Assembly (NCBI GenBank): GCA_005798335.1
Contig: SYJV01000148.1
Coordinates: forward strand, 1-64,000
DNA: 64,000 nt
Source: Planctomycetaceae bacterium
GTDB lineage: Bacteria; Planctomycetota; Planctomycetia; Pirellulales; Pirellulaceae
Direction of reading: 5' to 3'
The position numbers and the translations under genes were made by a program. This document shows, piece after piece, positions 34,662 to 43,103 of this stretch. Under the pieces are notes generated by a model. It ran no database searches and was not told where the DNA came from. It saw only the letters and a program-made list of their open reading frames with translations. How positions within the stretch are numbered: the stretch's first letter is position 1; the number at the start of each line of letters is the position of its first letter.

Positions 34662-35837
34662 CTAAGGTTGTGGCTGTTGTATGGGCTGGCCTTTGTCGTC
34701 GACCTCGTAGAACTTCGCATTCCACGCGTTCAATCGATTCTCGCGATGCTTGCGGGCGACGCGGGAAGACAGCAACAGTTCGTCAAAAGCTTCGCCGACT
34801 GTATCGACTTCCGCAATGTATTGAAGGTGCTGTGGATCGATAAGCTGTCGATCTGTTTTCTCTCTGCCTGCGGGCCGATTGTCCAATTGCTCTTTGGCAG
34901 CCACGATTAACAAACGACCATGCTGGACCGCAGCCGCGACTTTGGCCGGAAAGCCTGCGACAGGGAACAATCGAGTCATTCTGCCACACAGGTTCGACTT
35001 ATCCAGCATCGCCGTAACCGCCCCCATATCGTCAAGCGAATCGTCTCCGATGGCGGGTTCACCAGGTATCCCACCGGCCGCAGCCCACAATCCACACACA
35101 AAAGCTGCTTCGCACGATCGATCGTGCAATCGCTGGTAATTTGGGAAAGTACAGTTATCCACTGAATCCAACCACCATTGGAATCCGTCGCCGTTGGTAA
35201 AACTCGCAACCTGCCAAGCGTTCCGCGTACCGTCGAGAAATCCATCGTCTCCTTCCGATAGCGCCGTCAACCCGATCGAACCCGGCCGCAATTCAATCTC
35301 ACGCGCGTGATTGCAGCGGGCGATGTTCAACTCGCCCACCACGGCTGATTCGATTTGATTTGGAACGGCTGATCGGGTTTGACCTGGAGCGTTGTGACTT
35401 TCGCGCCCAGTGGAAACTAGCAGTATGCCAAGTCGCGATGTTTTGGGTAGCGAGTCTTCCGATTCAGTGGTGGACGCAACTTGCCCGCACAGCCGCTCTA
35501 AATGCGCAGTTAGTGCGCTGATTGTCGACTGAGCTTGCTGAACCGCTTGCCCATATTCTTCTTGCAATCCTTGGTATATAAACTCAAAATTGGATTTTGT
35601 TTTTGATTTTTCCTGAGCGGCATTCAGCGCCTCGTGGAAACTTCTCAGGAACTCTGAAAAGGCGTCCCTTCCACCGAAGCTGGCTACGGCCTGTTCCCGG
35701 GTCCTGGCGTCAAGATGCAGAATTCGCACGGCCCGCGCCAGCGTCGACGTCGGGCCGAGCATAGTGTGGCTGCTTTTCGACCATGTATCAAAATTGCCGA
35801 TCTGAAGCAACTCTTCCCTTTTTATCTTAAACTTCAC
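34662..35837 (-). CDS. Hypothetical protein, possible trypsin-like/caspase-like effector-position protein
   Basis: 391 aa from the GTG at 35837, with AAGGAG upstream inside the previous gene; the two overlap by 11 nt, implying coupling. The N-terminal ~130 residues are helical (FSEFLRSFHEALNAAQEKSK, GQAVQQAQSTISALTAHLER). The C-terminal half contains SAVVGELNIARCNHAREIEL, SFTNGDGFQWWLDSVDNCTF, SCEAAFVCGLWAAAGGIPG and a final DKGQPIQQPQP tail. I do not recognise the domain; no complete catalytic triad could be picked out. Cytoplasmic, no signal. Its place directly before a STAND gene would suit a downstream effector or regulator, but that is inference. Confidence 0.65.
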   Translation of the reverse strand: MKFKIKREELLQIGNFDTWSKSSHTMLGPTSTLARAVRILHLDARTREQAVASFGGRDAFSEFLRSFHEALNAAQEKSKTKSNFEFIYQGLQEEYGQAVQQAQSTISALTAHLERLCGQVASTTESEDSLPKTSRLGILLVSTGRESHNAPGQTRSAVPNQIESAVVGELNIARCNHAREIELRPGSIGLTALSEGDDGFLDGTRNAWQVASFTNGDGFQWWLDSVDNCTFPNYQRLHDRSCEAAFVCGLWAAAGGIPGEPAIGDDSLDDMGAVTAMLDKSNLCGRMTRLFPVAGFPAKVAAAVQHGRLLIVAAKEQLDNRPAGREKTDRQLIDPQHLQYIAEVDTVGEAFDELLLSSRVARKHRENRLNAWNAKFYEVDDKGQPIQQPQP

Positions 35838-36657
35838 AATCCGCTTTCTCCTTTTCCTTCCAGATGTCGATAAACTTGTCAATGCGTTCGACCTGCGCCC
35901 CATGTGCACAGCAGTCTTTCAATTCCTGGAGCATGGTTTCGGTGTAGTGCATCGTCGTATCTTCGCTGGCAGCCACAATGCGCGCCGTCAACTGCGAATG
36001 CACCGTCTGAATGACCAGTTGACGCAAGTCCAATTTCAGCCAATAGGAATTGGGGGATTCGTCGAGCATCACCGGTTGCATGGCGACCAGCCGATTATCT
36101 TGGCTGCGGTCGACTACGTAAATCAGACCGAAGCCGTATGGGACTTTTTCCTTTTTGGTTCGCAAGCGGTAGATCCCATCGCGAGAAATGTGCTCGAACT
36201 CGTCGGTCGTCGGAATGGAGTCGTCTTCGTCAACTGCGTCCGCTCCTTTCGCTTCGCCCTGGAAGACAACTGCCGGAAAGTCGGTCGCCTTATCCAAGAT
36301 GCCGCGCGTGGACTCTGCCAACAGATCGACGGCGGATTTGATGTGTTCCATGAGCCACCCAGGAGCACTTTTCCATTGAGAGATCAATTTGCGGATGCGT
36401 TCGTGGCGATCCTCTTGCTCCATGTCCAGATACATCTGGGTGAACTCGCGCGAGTATTGTGACAAGTCAGCCGTGACCGCATGCTCGACCGCTTCTGCCA
36501 TGACGATGGATGGATCGCGGTGCATGTCGGGATCGAGTTCGTCCAACCATTTGCGGATTCGAGGCTCCGTCAAAGACAACGCCTCCAATTCTTGGGCTCG
36601 CTGTGTGTCGAGCAAGTTGGCATAGTACAGAAAAACGTCTTTTTTAGTGAAGTTCAT
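35827..36657 (-). CDS. Hypothetical cytoplasmic protein coupled to sigma-like gene
   Basis: 276 aa, ATG with AAGGAG eight bases upstream. The first half is helical (FLYYANLLDTQRAQELEAL, EPRIRKWLDELDPDMHRDP) and could be a zinc-free anti-sigma-like or adaptor region, since it begins by addressing KWLDE...A.EH as in ECF partner proteins; this is weak. The second half has an acidic linker (DAVDEDDSIPTTDEFEHI) and a beta-rich region (YGFGLIYVVDRSQDNRLVAM). It follows the sigma-like gene by 53 nt and overlaps the next gene. Function unknown. Confidence 0.65.
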   Translation of the reverse strand: MNFTKKDVFLYYANLLDTQRAQELEALSLTEPRIRKWLDELDPDMHRDPSIVMAEAVEHAVTADLSQYSREFTQMYLDMEQEDRHERIRKLISQWKSAPGWLMEHIKSAVDLLAESTRGILDKATDFPAVVFQGEAKGADAVDEDDSIPTTDEFEHISRDGIYRLRTKKEKVPYGFGLIYVVDRSQDNRLVAMQPVMLDESPNSYWLKLDLRQLVIQTVHSQLTARIVAASEDTTMHYTETMLQELKDCCAHGAQVERIDKFIDIWKEKEKADCEV

Positions 36658-36710
36658 AATTAATCTCCTTGAAAAATGTTTGAGCTGTTTCGTGGTTGAG
36701 GGGGACGAGA

Positions 36711-37478
36711 TTAGCGGCGTTTCTTGCGAGGATTCTGAAAATAGGACTGGAGAATCTGATTGAGCTGGTCGAGCGTAAGCCCAAACGAGCGGGCAACCTC
36801 CATTTCGGTTTCATCATCCCCTTCGCCGCTCTTTAGCAACCATTCGCGAATGACTCTTTGCTCGAACTCAGGAAGATCTTTCAATCTTTCTTCGAGTGTG
36901 ATGGCAATCTGATCGGGACGCGGCGACGACTTACCAGCGTAGTCGCGCGGTGTTTGCATCGGATCAGATTCGGCACCAAACGCACCGGTGAGCGATGACA
37001 CCTGTTCTTTCTGGCTTTTCAAGTAATAGCAGATTGACCGCTCGACCGTTTTGGCGAAGAACTTTTTGCTCCAGAATCGAGCCCAATGCGTGCTGCCAGC
37101 GTGCTTCTTTTCCCATTCCTTCGCGCTTCGCAACACCAAGAATACGCAGTACTGCACGATAATCGGGTAGAAATCCATGAACCGTAACCCGCGCGATTTG
37201 TCCGGAGGAAGGTTTTTTACGACACTCCCTTGGAATATTGGGTCGCTAGCAAGTCGGTAATAGAATTCTCTAATTGCGGGATAGGGATAATTGCCATGTT
37301 CATCTGGCGAGAAGATCTCCCGTAACATGTTATCGATGGTCTCAATCTGTGCGGCGCTGGCTAAACCGTACAACTTGCAGATGATATCCCATTCAACAAT
37401 CAGCCTGCGAAGTAGATTCCAATCTTTCGACCAATGGTCCGGAGGGAAATCTTCAGGTTGGAATTCAATGTCACGCAT
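36711..37478 (-). CDS. Sigma-70-like protein (divergent, C-terminal region-4-like HTH)
   Basis: 255 aa. The C-terminal ~60 residues, LEERLKDLPEFEQRVIREWL followed by EMEVARSFGLTLDQLNQILQSYF, have the spacing of sigma region 4 (helix, turn, recognition helix). The central AKEWEKKHAGSTHWARFWSK then TVERSICYYL could be a degenerate region 2. It is not a standard ECF sigma factor: the N-terminal 110 residues are unusual. It may control transcription of the following genes, including the second STAND gene. A DNA-binding protein unrelated to sigma factors is the main alternative. Confidence 0.55.
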   Translation of the reverse strand: MRDIEFQPEDFPPDHWSKDWNLLRRLIVEWDIICKLYGLASAAQIETIDNMLREIFSPDEHGNYPYPAIREFYYRLASDPIFQGSVVKNLPPDKSRGLRFMDFYPIIVQYCVFLVLRSAKEWEKKHAGSTHWARFWSKKFFAKTVERSICYYLKSQKEQVSSLTGAFGAESDPMQTPRDYAGKSSPRPDQIAITLEERLKDLPEFEQRVIREWLLKSGEGDDETEMEVARSFGLTLDQLNQILQSYFQNPRKKRR

Positions 37479-37631
37479 TGATTGGGCTCCCTTTAATACG
37501 CCGGAGATTTGGAATTACTGAAAACGCGATATCTATCTGAAATGCGTTTGCCGTCCCATGATGCGCGCGAAATCATTGTGAAATTGCAAGAAACTTGTGT
37601 AGGATTGAATAAGTCATTTGTATGCAAAGGT

Positions 37632-38999
37632 TTACGGCGATGAATTTATTCCACACCACTTGCATTCGGGCAGGCCGCTCACAGCACGGTCAGCCACGAG
37701 GAGTCCATCGGGACGCCAATCTACGCGACTCCAACGGCTGGTCGTTGAACGGCCCGTCAGGGTATCGATCAGGTGCTGAATGCCGATCGATACGGTGATC
37801 GCGTTCAAGGTGACCAACGAGCCGGCTCGCTGTTGGCGAAAGTCGATCGACGGTCGGATGGGGCGAACGCCCGGCGGCAATCGCAGTTCGAGTTCGGCAT
37901 CCTCTCGATCCGCAATCCCTCCCACGCATGCAGCGCACCCTTGGCGTGGCAGGAACAGTCGCACGTCACCAGACATCGTAAGTTCACCGCTTTCCGTGCG
38001 CTGAACGCTCGTACCGATATCCAAGTGAATCTTGTTCCAGCAATTTGCCAACTGCGCGGCCAGCAATACTGGCGTTCCGTGATCGACACAGGTAACCAGC
38101 ACGTCGGCGTTCTGAGCTCGCTCAGCCACTCTTAAATCGGTAGCGGTACTTGGGATACCCGTGACGGCAATATCATCGCAATACCGCGTGATTTCGTTGG
38201 CCAGCGCAGAGACCTTCTTATTGCCAATATCTCCCAAGTCGCCACCGAGCATCGCGTCGAAGTTGTGGATTTCCAGCACGTCGGGATCCACGAGCGTCAG
38301 TTTTCCAATTCCCAATGTCGCCAATTGGCGAGCCGCTACCGATCCGTTACGCGAGGCGCCGATTACCATCACGTGCATATCACGCAAAGACTCGACAAAC
38401 TTCGATCCCAGCATATTGGTCAGTCGGCTCCACCGGGCTGGGATTTTGGAAGGCGTTTGTGGATCGTTGATGGGCGAATTCCTCAAAAGAAGATAGGGGC
38501 CTCCCGCAATCTTTAGAGTGCCAATTGGAGACACGTCAGTGCCGTGAAACAACCACGCGCGCCACTGGCCTCGCCGATTACCGAATCCAAAGCTCAATAC
38601 CACCCACGATTGCCCCGGAAGCGGCAAAAAGATTTCTCGCAATTCCTTTTCGGAGCGATAGGGTGTATCGTCCGAACCACCAACCGCCACTATCCAATTC
38701 GCATTCAACGGTCGCTCGATGCCCAACGGAACCTTTACAGTGCGGGTCATGCCACCAACGGAAAGGCGAAAGGTATCATGCACAAATCGTTTGACCAATC
38801 GGCCGACCATTACCGCATCAGGATTCATCGCCAGTGTGCGCACGACGTTAGCAAAATCTACGCGAGCTATTTCCAACACGGTTTGATCCGAATATGCGAC
38901 CACGTGAGCGACTCTCCGATGAAATCGAAACAGGAATGGAACACTACTGACTAAAAGGCGTATGCGGAACGAGTGCCGAATTCCGTAAAAAGATGTCAT
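37632..38999 (-). CDS. E1/ThiF/MoeB-like ubiquitin-activating-type enzyme
   Basis: 455 aa. The C-terminal ~260 residues form an E1-like Rossmann domain: MHVMVIGASRNGSVAARQLATLGIGKLTLVDPDVLEIHN (nucleotide-binding loop and the Asp that binds Mg-ATP), then DVLVTCVDHGTPVLLAAQLA. Zinc-type Cys pairs are seen as CAAC (~residue 357) and CKWC (~449). The N-terminal ~195 residues do not show a JAB or E2 signature; they have beta-rich segments (KRFVHDTFRLSVGGMTRTV, GQSWVVLSFGFGNRRGQW). Such proteins adenylate ubiquitin-like or peptide C-termini. No ubiquitin-like partner was found nearby. Its setting among membrane and STAND genes suggests a conflict-system role, unproven. Confidence 0.8.
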   Translation of the reverse strand: MTSFYGIRHSFRIRLLVSSVPFLFRFHRRVAHVVAYSDQTVLEIARVDFANVVRTLAMNPDAVMVGRLVKRFVHDTFRLSVGGMTRTVKVPLGIERPLNANWIVAVGGSDDTPYRSEKELREIFLPLPGQSWVVLSFGFGNRRGQWRAWLFHGTDVSPIGTLKIAGGPYLLLRNSPINDPQTPSKIPARWSRLTNMLGSKFVESLRDMHVMVIGASRNGSVAARQLATLGIGKLTLVDPDVLEIHNFDAMLGGDLGDIGNKKVSALANEITRYCDDIAVTGIPSTATDLRVAERAQNADVLVTCVDHGTPVLLAAQLANCWNKIHLDIGTSVQRTESGELTMSGDVRLFLPRQGCAACVGGIADREDAELELRLPPGVRPIRPSIDFRQQRAGSLVTLNAITVSIGIQHLIDTLTGRSTTSRWSRVDWRPDGLLVADRAVSGLPECKWCGINSSP

Positions 39000-39086
39000 T
39001 CGAGAAATTACGTGCGGAACAATACTAGAACCGGCACACGAGCATCGTTGAGTTGCTCAATGTCGTTCAGATGTCATTAATCGCCC

Positions 39087-39281
39087 TTAGTTTAACATCG
39101 CCATCAACAAGGTTAGCGCCGTCACGGCACTCGACAGCCCGATAACACGCGGCCAACGGATATCCGGGCCGAGCGTCGAGTATTCAACCATCGGGCCATC
39201 CTTGCGGAGATAGCACCAACCATCAATCGTTACGATTGTCCAGCCTTCCGGAAGTTTTGAATTGCGATTGAAGAACGACAT
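39087..39281 (-). CDS. Small C-tail-anchored membrane protein
   Basis: 64 aa from the ATG at 39281, chosen for GGGAGG eight bases upstream; the 39296 start in the track has none. It reads MSFFNRNSKLPEGWTIVTID, then a Trp/Tyr-rich short strand region, and ends in a C-terminal membrane helix (VIGLSSAVTALTLLMAML). It starts the block of genes just ahead of the E1-like enzyme (87-nt gap). Function unknown. Confidence 0.65.
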   Translation of the reverse strand: MSFFNRNSKLPEGWTIVTIDGWCYLRKDGPMVEYSTLGPDIRWPRVIGLSSAVTALTLLMAMLN

Positions 39282-39470
39282 GTTTAAGCCTCCCATGGAA
39301 CTCGACGGATTGGAAGTTGTTTTGCCACGCTAGTTGAAAGGCAGTTTTGGGTGATAGGACTTAAGAGAATCGAGATGTCGTGCGAGGATTGTCTGCGGTC
39401 GATATGATCCACCGGACGAGCCGGTGGGATTGGGATCTGATTTGGCCATCAGTTTGCTACGTCGCGACAG

Positions 39471-40289
39471 TTAGTTGGCGCGGGCTAGTTCGCGATCGCT
39501 TGGCGTGTCGTCGAGGGAACGGGTGATGCGGGCGATGAGGTCGTCCGTGGCTGGGGCAACGTCGGATGCGCTGTGCCGTATGCTCATCAGCGCCGATAGT
39601 CCGGCCAGTTGGCCATCGATTCTGTCGCTGATGGAGGTCAGTTCGCCTCGCAAATCGTCGAATGCAGGATCGGTGGTGCCAATTTCGCCCAATTCGTTGG
39701 TCCAGGATTGCATGTCTTTGGCTACCGCAATCTTGTCCTGCAGATCTCGACAATAGTCGTGCAGTTCGCGCAATCGCTGCGGTGCTTGCTCGCAGGCAAG
39801 GGTCAAGTGGTTGAGACGACTTTGACAGATTTCGAGCAATTGAGATAACGACTTCTCGCGGCTGACCGCCATGTCGATTACACGCTCAGAATGTTGAATC
39901 GAGCTTTGTACTTGCTCATTGGACATGGATGCGCCGGTGGATGTTAACACGGTATCACCGGCGACTAATTTACGGCGAATCGTATGCATTTGACCGCGGT
40001 GTTCGGAGATCGTACAGCGCGCGCTCGCCAAACGCTCGTCGACGCGTCCGACCAACGACTGTAACATCACTCGCTGTTGAGCTTGCTCGACGATCTGCGA
40101 TTTGTATTCGGCGATCTTGGCTATTACGGAGTTCAGTTGGAACTCGTGTTTACCGACCAGGTCTATCAACTTTTCAGCAATGGAGTCCTTGCCCGTCTTG
40201 AACCATGGTCCGAAATTCTTGCCGAGCGTCGCGACCAACGAAACGACGACGACAACAACGGATGCGGACGTGTATAGAAGCGCTTTCAT
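39471..40289 (-). CDS. Membrane-anchored coiled-coil protein
   Basis: 272 aa from the ATG at 40289; AGGAA lies upstream and the protein then starts with a membrane helix (LLYTSASVVVVVVSLVATLG). The rest is almost wholly helical: EYKSQIVEQAQQRVMLQSLV, SSIQHSERVIDMAVSREKSL and QRLRELHDYCRDLQDKIAVA. There is some resemblance in plan to PspA-like or periplasmic coiled-coil proteins, but no family signature. Either the coil faces the periplasm (signal anchor) or the cytoplasm. It belongs to the run with the ExbB/ExbD-like genes. Confidence 0.7.
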   Translation of the reverse strand: MKALLYTSASVVVVVVSLVATLGKNFGPWFKTGKDSIAEKLIDLVGKHEFQLNSVIAKIAEYKSQIVEQAQQRVMLQSLVGRVDERLASARCTISEHRGQMHTIRRKLVAGDTVLTSTGASMSNEQVQSSIQHSERVIDMAVSREKSLSQLLEICQSRLNHLTLACEQAPQRLRELHDYCRDLQDKIAVAKDMQSWTNELGEIGTTDPAFDDLRGELTSISDRIDGQLAGLSALMSIRHSASDVAPATDDLIARITRSLDDTPSDRELARAN

Positions 40290-40377
40290 GTTTTGTGTTC
40301 CTGTTCGGATTGAGATAGCTTGGTTCGTAAACTTGGAGGTTCTTTTCCGATTCGTAAAGCAATAACCGTACTGATCC

Positions 40378-40430
40378 GCGGGGCAAGCCTGCGGCATTGA
40401 CGGTTACAGGCTGGAAGCCTATTCCGCGGG
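40378..40430. repeat. Imperfect palindrome near lipoprotein stop
   Basis: CCGCGG occurs at both ends, with AAGCCTG and CAGGCT pairing inside and further complementary bases around GGCTTCCAGCCTGT. It overlaps the end of the 40419-40919 gene and looks related to the palindrome arms at 34491-34611. Confidence 0.45.
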
Positions 40431-40919
40431 TTGGATGCGCAGAGCTTCGTCGCGGGTGGTATGCCAGCGATCGCGCACGCGCTGGATTATGGCTAACGAT
40501 CTTGCGGTGCGTTCCTGGTATTGATTCGCCAGTTCGTCGATCGTCTCACGCTCGATGCGATTGAGATCGCTCAGGATTTGTTCGATTCTCCGCAGACGCT
40601 CGCGAGCAACAATGTTCAACATTTGCTGTTCGATCCGCTCCGACCATTGCTGTAGCTCCAGCACGTTGGGCTGCGAAGTCAGGGAGGTGGACGGGGCTGT
40701 ATTGGTCGGGCCGGTGGGCGTAGTGGTTGGAGTGGTGGTTGGCTGGTTAAGCTGTTCTGGTGGAGCATGTTTATCCTCGCTCTCTTGATTGAACGAAACG
40801 AAATCGATGGGTCTGATTGATGGCTCGCGTTTTTGAGTACAGCCGCTCGTCGCGATGAGGGTCAGCACAAGACAGAGTCCCGACTTTGCGGTTCGGATGT
40901 GGCGCACTGAAAAACGCAT
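40419..40919 (-). CDS. Lipoprotein with helical body
   Basis: 166 aa. The signal sequence GLCLVLTLIATSGC ends in a lipobox, giving lipidation at Cys ~27. A Thr/Pro-rich linker (TTTPTTTPTGPTNTAPSTS) separates it from a C-terminal helical domain (LQQWSERIEQQMLNIVAR, RLRRIEQILSDLNRIER). Likely attached to a membrane on the periplasmic side with the helical part reaching away. It sits between the ExbD-like gene and the coiled-coil gene. Function unknown. Confidence 0.75.
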   Translation of the reverse strand: MRFSVRHIRTAKSGLCLVLTLIATSGCTQKREPSIRPIDFVSFNQESEDKHAPPEQLNQPTTTPTTTPTGPTNTAPSTSLTSQPNVLELQQWSERIEQQMLNIVARERLRRIEQILSDLNRIERETIDELANQYQERTARSLAIIQRVRDRWHTTRDEALRIQPAE

Positions 40920-41087
40920 GGCGGTATTCCCTGGGGTTGGGTTAGATTATGTGAATCGAAAGTGGACTGGGAGTTGGCTCGTTAACCAGTGCAGGCTGTG
41001 AGCATGGAACTGGATCAACCTTGCTAAGTGGGAAATGTGGTGCTCCATACGCTACTCCTCCGACGCCCGAGGCTAGCGCCTTTCGGT

Positions 41088-41498
41088 TCACTGGGGGGCG
41101 GGCTCGCGGGTGACGACGAACAATCTGTCGGCAACCTTGGCTTGCTGGGCTAACAAACTGATGCGCATGAGTTCCGCGAGCGGGCCTTGACCACGGTCGT
41201 CGCAACTTGCTCTCACAATGATCTGCGCCGTCGGGGCCAGTTGGTGAAATTGATGTTCGAGCGCCGCCCATTCCACCGGGCGACCTGCCACACTTACGCC
41301 TTGGCTCGATAACTCCACGATGAATGGTTCGCAGGGAGGTGCTTGTTTTGATTGTGTTTCCTGACGGGCAACGATTGGCGCTGAGTCGTAATAGCATTGG
41401 TTTTGGCTGGTGACGAGAACCAGCGGTATTGCGAACAAGTCGATCATGACGTGCCACGTGGCTCCGCCGAGAGTCGCACGGCGATTTCTACTTTTCAT
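41088..41498 (-). CDS. ExbD/TolR-like protein
   Basis: 136 aa. One N-terminal membrane helix, WHVMIDLFAIPLVLVTSQ, contains the Asp (VMID) typical of the ExbD/TolR proton path. The periplasmic part keeps the family order: FIVELSSQGVSVAGRPVEW (beta strand and turn), AQIIVRASCDDRGQGPLAEL (matching vvIrAD...), then AQQAKVADRLFVVTREP. ExbD works with ExbB in a proton-driven inner-membrane complex. Its start overlaps the ExbB-like stop by 4 nt (ATGA), as in many exbBD pairs. Confidence 0.82.
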   Translation of the reverse strand: MKSRNRRATLGGATWHVMIDLFAIPLVLVTSQNQCYYDSAPIVARQETQSKQAPPCEPFIVELSSQGVSVAGRPVEWAALEHQFHQLAPTAQIIVRASCDDRGQGPLAELMRISLLAQQAKVADRLFVVTREPAPQ

Positions 41499-42280
41499 AC
41501 CGCACCTCCTGCATAAGGTTCTGGTTCGGTTGCTAGTTCATCCGCAGCGGCCTTTTGCACGTGGGATGCTGTAAGCAGTAAAGGCTCGGAGCTGGCGGTT
41601 TTGATCAGCGATGCCTTTGGTCTCGGCGATTTCTGAGTCTTGGATGTATGACTGCCAACCATTGGGATCGAGGGCGGATTCTGAACGGAATCGGCATGAG
41701 GTTGCAGCGTGGGGAGGCGTTGACCAGCGGTAACATCGCGGAATTCAAACTGCTGAAGCGTGTCGAGCAATTCATCGATCTGCTGAAGGACTTGATCGCG
41801 TCGCGGTTGAGTCAAGCCCACGTAGACGATTGCTGGTAAACCAACGACGATGCCGGCAAACGTAGTCTGGAAGGCGATATTCAGACCGATGTGGTTCATG
41901 GTAGGTGCGACCAGGAAGCCGGCGACTGTTCCGAGCAGCCCGAGCATCGTCGAGCAACCGGACACCAGGTGCAGTATGTTCATGAATCGATCCATGCTCT
42001 TGGCCACGTCATCGACCACCGCCGCGATACTTGAGTACGAGTCACCCTCAAGGCAAGCGGATAGCCAACTGCCATCGGAGGAAAGCTCGAATCTTTCTTT
42101 GGCAGCTGGCCAAGATCCAGGCTGTCGCAATTTTTCTAGGAGTTCGCGGAATGGTCGGCTGGCACAAGGTCGGCAAGCAAAATCAATAAACATCAGTCGG
42201 TAAACGATTACGTACCAGTTGGCGAAGTGCAGGGCCGCCAACGCACCATAAATTCCAATGGAAATAGTTGTCGAGTTCAT
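41495..42280 (-). CDS. MotA/TolQ/ExbB-like proton channel protein
   Basis: 261 aa from the ATG at 42280 (MNSTTISIGIYGALAALHFA), which has GGAGA upstream and abuts the previous gene; the track start at 42406 would overlap it by ~120 nt. The TolQ/ExbB core shows in LGLLGTVAGFLVAPTM and NIAFQTTFAGIVVGLPAIVY (the two conserved helices). A first helix is at residues ~6-27. Beyond the core comes a ~75-aa cytoplasmic tail rich in Pro, Ser and Lys. Such channels power TonB- or motor-like systems and also ZorAB-type defence; which one applies here cannot be told. Confidence 0.85.
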   Translation of the reverse strand: MNSTTISIGIYGALAALHFANWYVIVYRLMFIDFACRPCASRPFRELLEKLRQPGSWPAAKERFELSSDGSWLSACLEGDSYSSIAAVVDDVAKSMDRFMNILHLVSGCSTMLGLLGTVAGFLVAPTMNHIGLNIAFQTTFAGIVVGLPAIVYVGLTQPRRDQVLQQIDELLDTLQQFEFRDVTAGQRLPTLQPHADSVQNPPSIPMVGSHTSKTQKSPRPKASLIKTASSEPLLLTASHVQKAAADELATEPEPYAGGAV

Positions 42281-42284
42281 TGGT

Positions 42285-43103
42285 CTAAGGTCTCCGAGAG
42301 GAAGATCGTGAGGATTTAGGGGAGTAGTCGGTCCAACGAAACATGGGATGCCTATGGTTAATTTCCGCGTGATAGACCCAGTCGGCGCGCGGCGCGCTGA
42401 GGCCAATTCGTTTGAGATACTCGAACAGCGACCGATACATTTCGATTTCGGTTTTCATCGAAAAGATGATGGACGCACGGTATTGATCGTCGTCGGCTAG
42501 ACCAAAAACGCGCAGTTGGGTCGAACGGTAATTGAATGGCAGATCTTGTAGAGCAACCGCGGCCTGCAGGCTTCCCGTAGGCTGCGTCGCGAATCCCCAG
42601 CGATCAAAGACGCGCGTTTGATTCAAGCCTTGGATGATGAACTCATTGGCCAAGTCGGTAACCTTGACGCCGCTGCCAAGTTCCAAGCGGATCTCTGACT
42701 TCCCTTGTTCAACTTCCATCTTGTACCGGGCCAGAACTTCCGCTTGCTCGTCTTGTGACATCCGTTCAATCGTCTTTTGACGTGGTTCAACACGATTGGC
42801 GGTGGAAACAGTTTGGATGTTGTCACAGGTAGGGTCTTCTTGCTCTGCCAGTTCCGCAGCCATCGGCGGTTTGGTAACAGTTTGCTCGGCTCGTGTTTCC
42901 GTGCGCGGACCGACCTTTTCGACCACTCCTAGGTTTGGGACGGCAACCGCGCTCGCAAGTTTCTTGCTGCTGAGGTCAGGTGCGATTGATCGGACCACAT
43001 CAGTGTTAACGCTGGACTGGTAACTGAATAGGAATAAGGCCAGCGGCAGGTGAAGCAACGTCACGAGGCTGGCTGCAGTTAGGGATCGAAATAGCTCGCT
43101 CAT
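42285..43103 (-). CDS. Single-pass membrane protein in TonB position
   Basis: 272 aa. A short cytoplasmic start and one helix (LVTLLHLPLALFLFSYQ) resemble the topology of TonB/TolA. Then comes a long Glu/Lys/Thr-rich linker (AEQTVTKPPMAAELAEQEDP) and a C-terminal domain (YRSTQLRVFGLADDDQYRAS, MYRSLFEYLKRIGLS). No TonB family motif (YP) is seen. Gene order (this protein, ExbB-like, ExbD-like) is compatible with a TonB-like energy transducer. Start codon overlaps the preceding stop by 4 nt (ATGA). Confidence 0.65.
   Translation of the reverse strand: MSELFRSLTAASLVTLLHLPLALFLFSYQSSVNTDVVRSIAPDLSSKKLASAVAVPNLGVVEKVGPRTETRAEQTVTKPPMAAELAEQEDPTCDNIQTVSTANRVEPRQKTIERMSQDEQAEVLARYKMEVEQGKSEIRLELGSGVKVTDLANEFIIQGLNQTRVFDRWGFATQPTGSLQAAVALQDLPFNYRSTQLRVFGLADDDQYRASIIFSMKTEIEMYRSLFEYLKRIGLSAPRADWVYHAEINHRHPMFRWTDYSPKSSRSSSRRP

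Noticed and set aside
40942-41457. 171-aa minus ORF overlapping the ExbD-like gene
   Set aside because: Out-of-frame shadow; the ExbD frame has membrane helix and family motifs.
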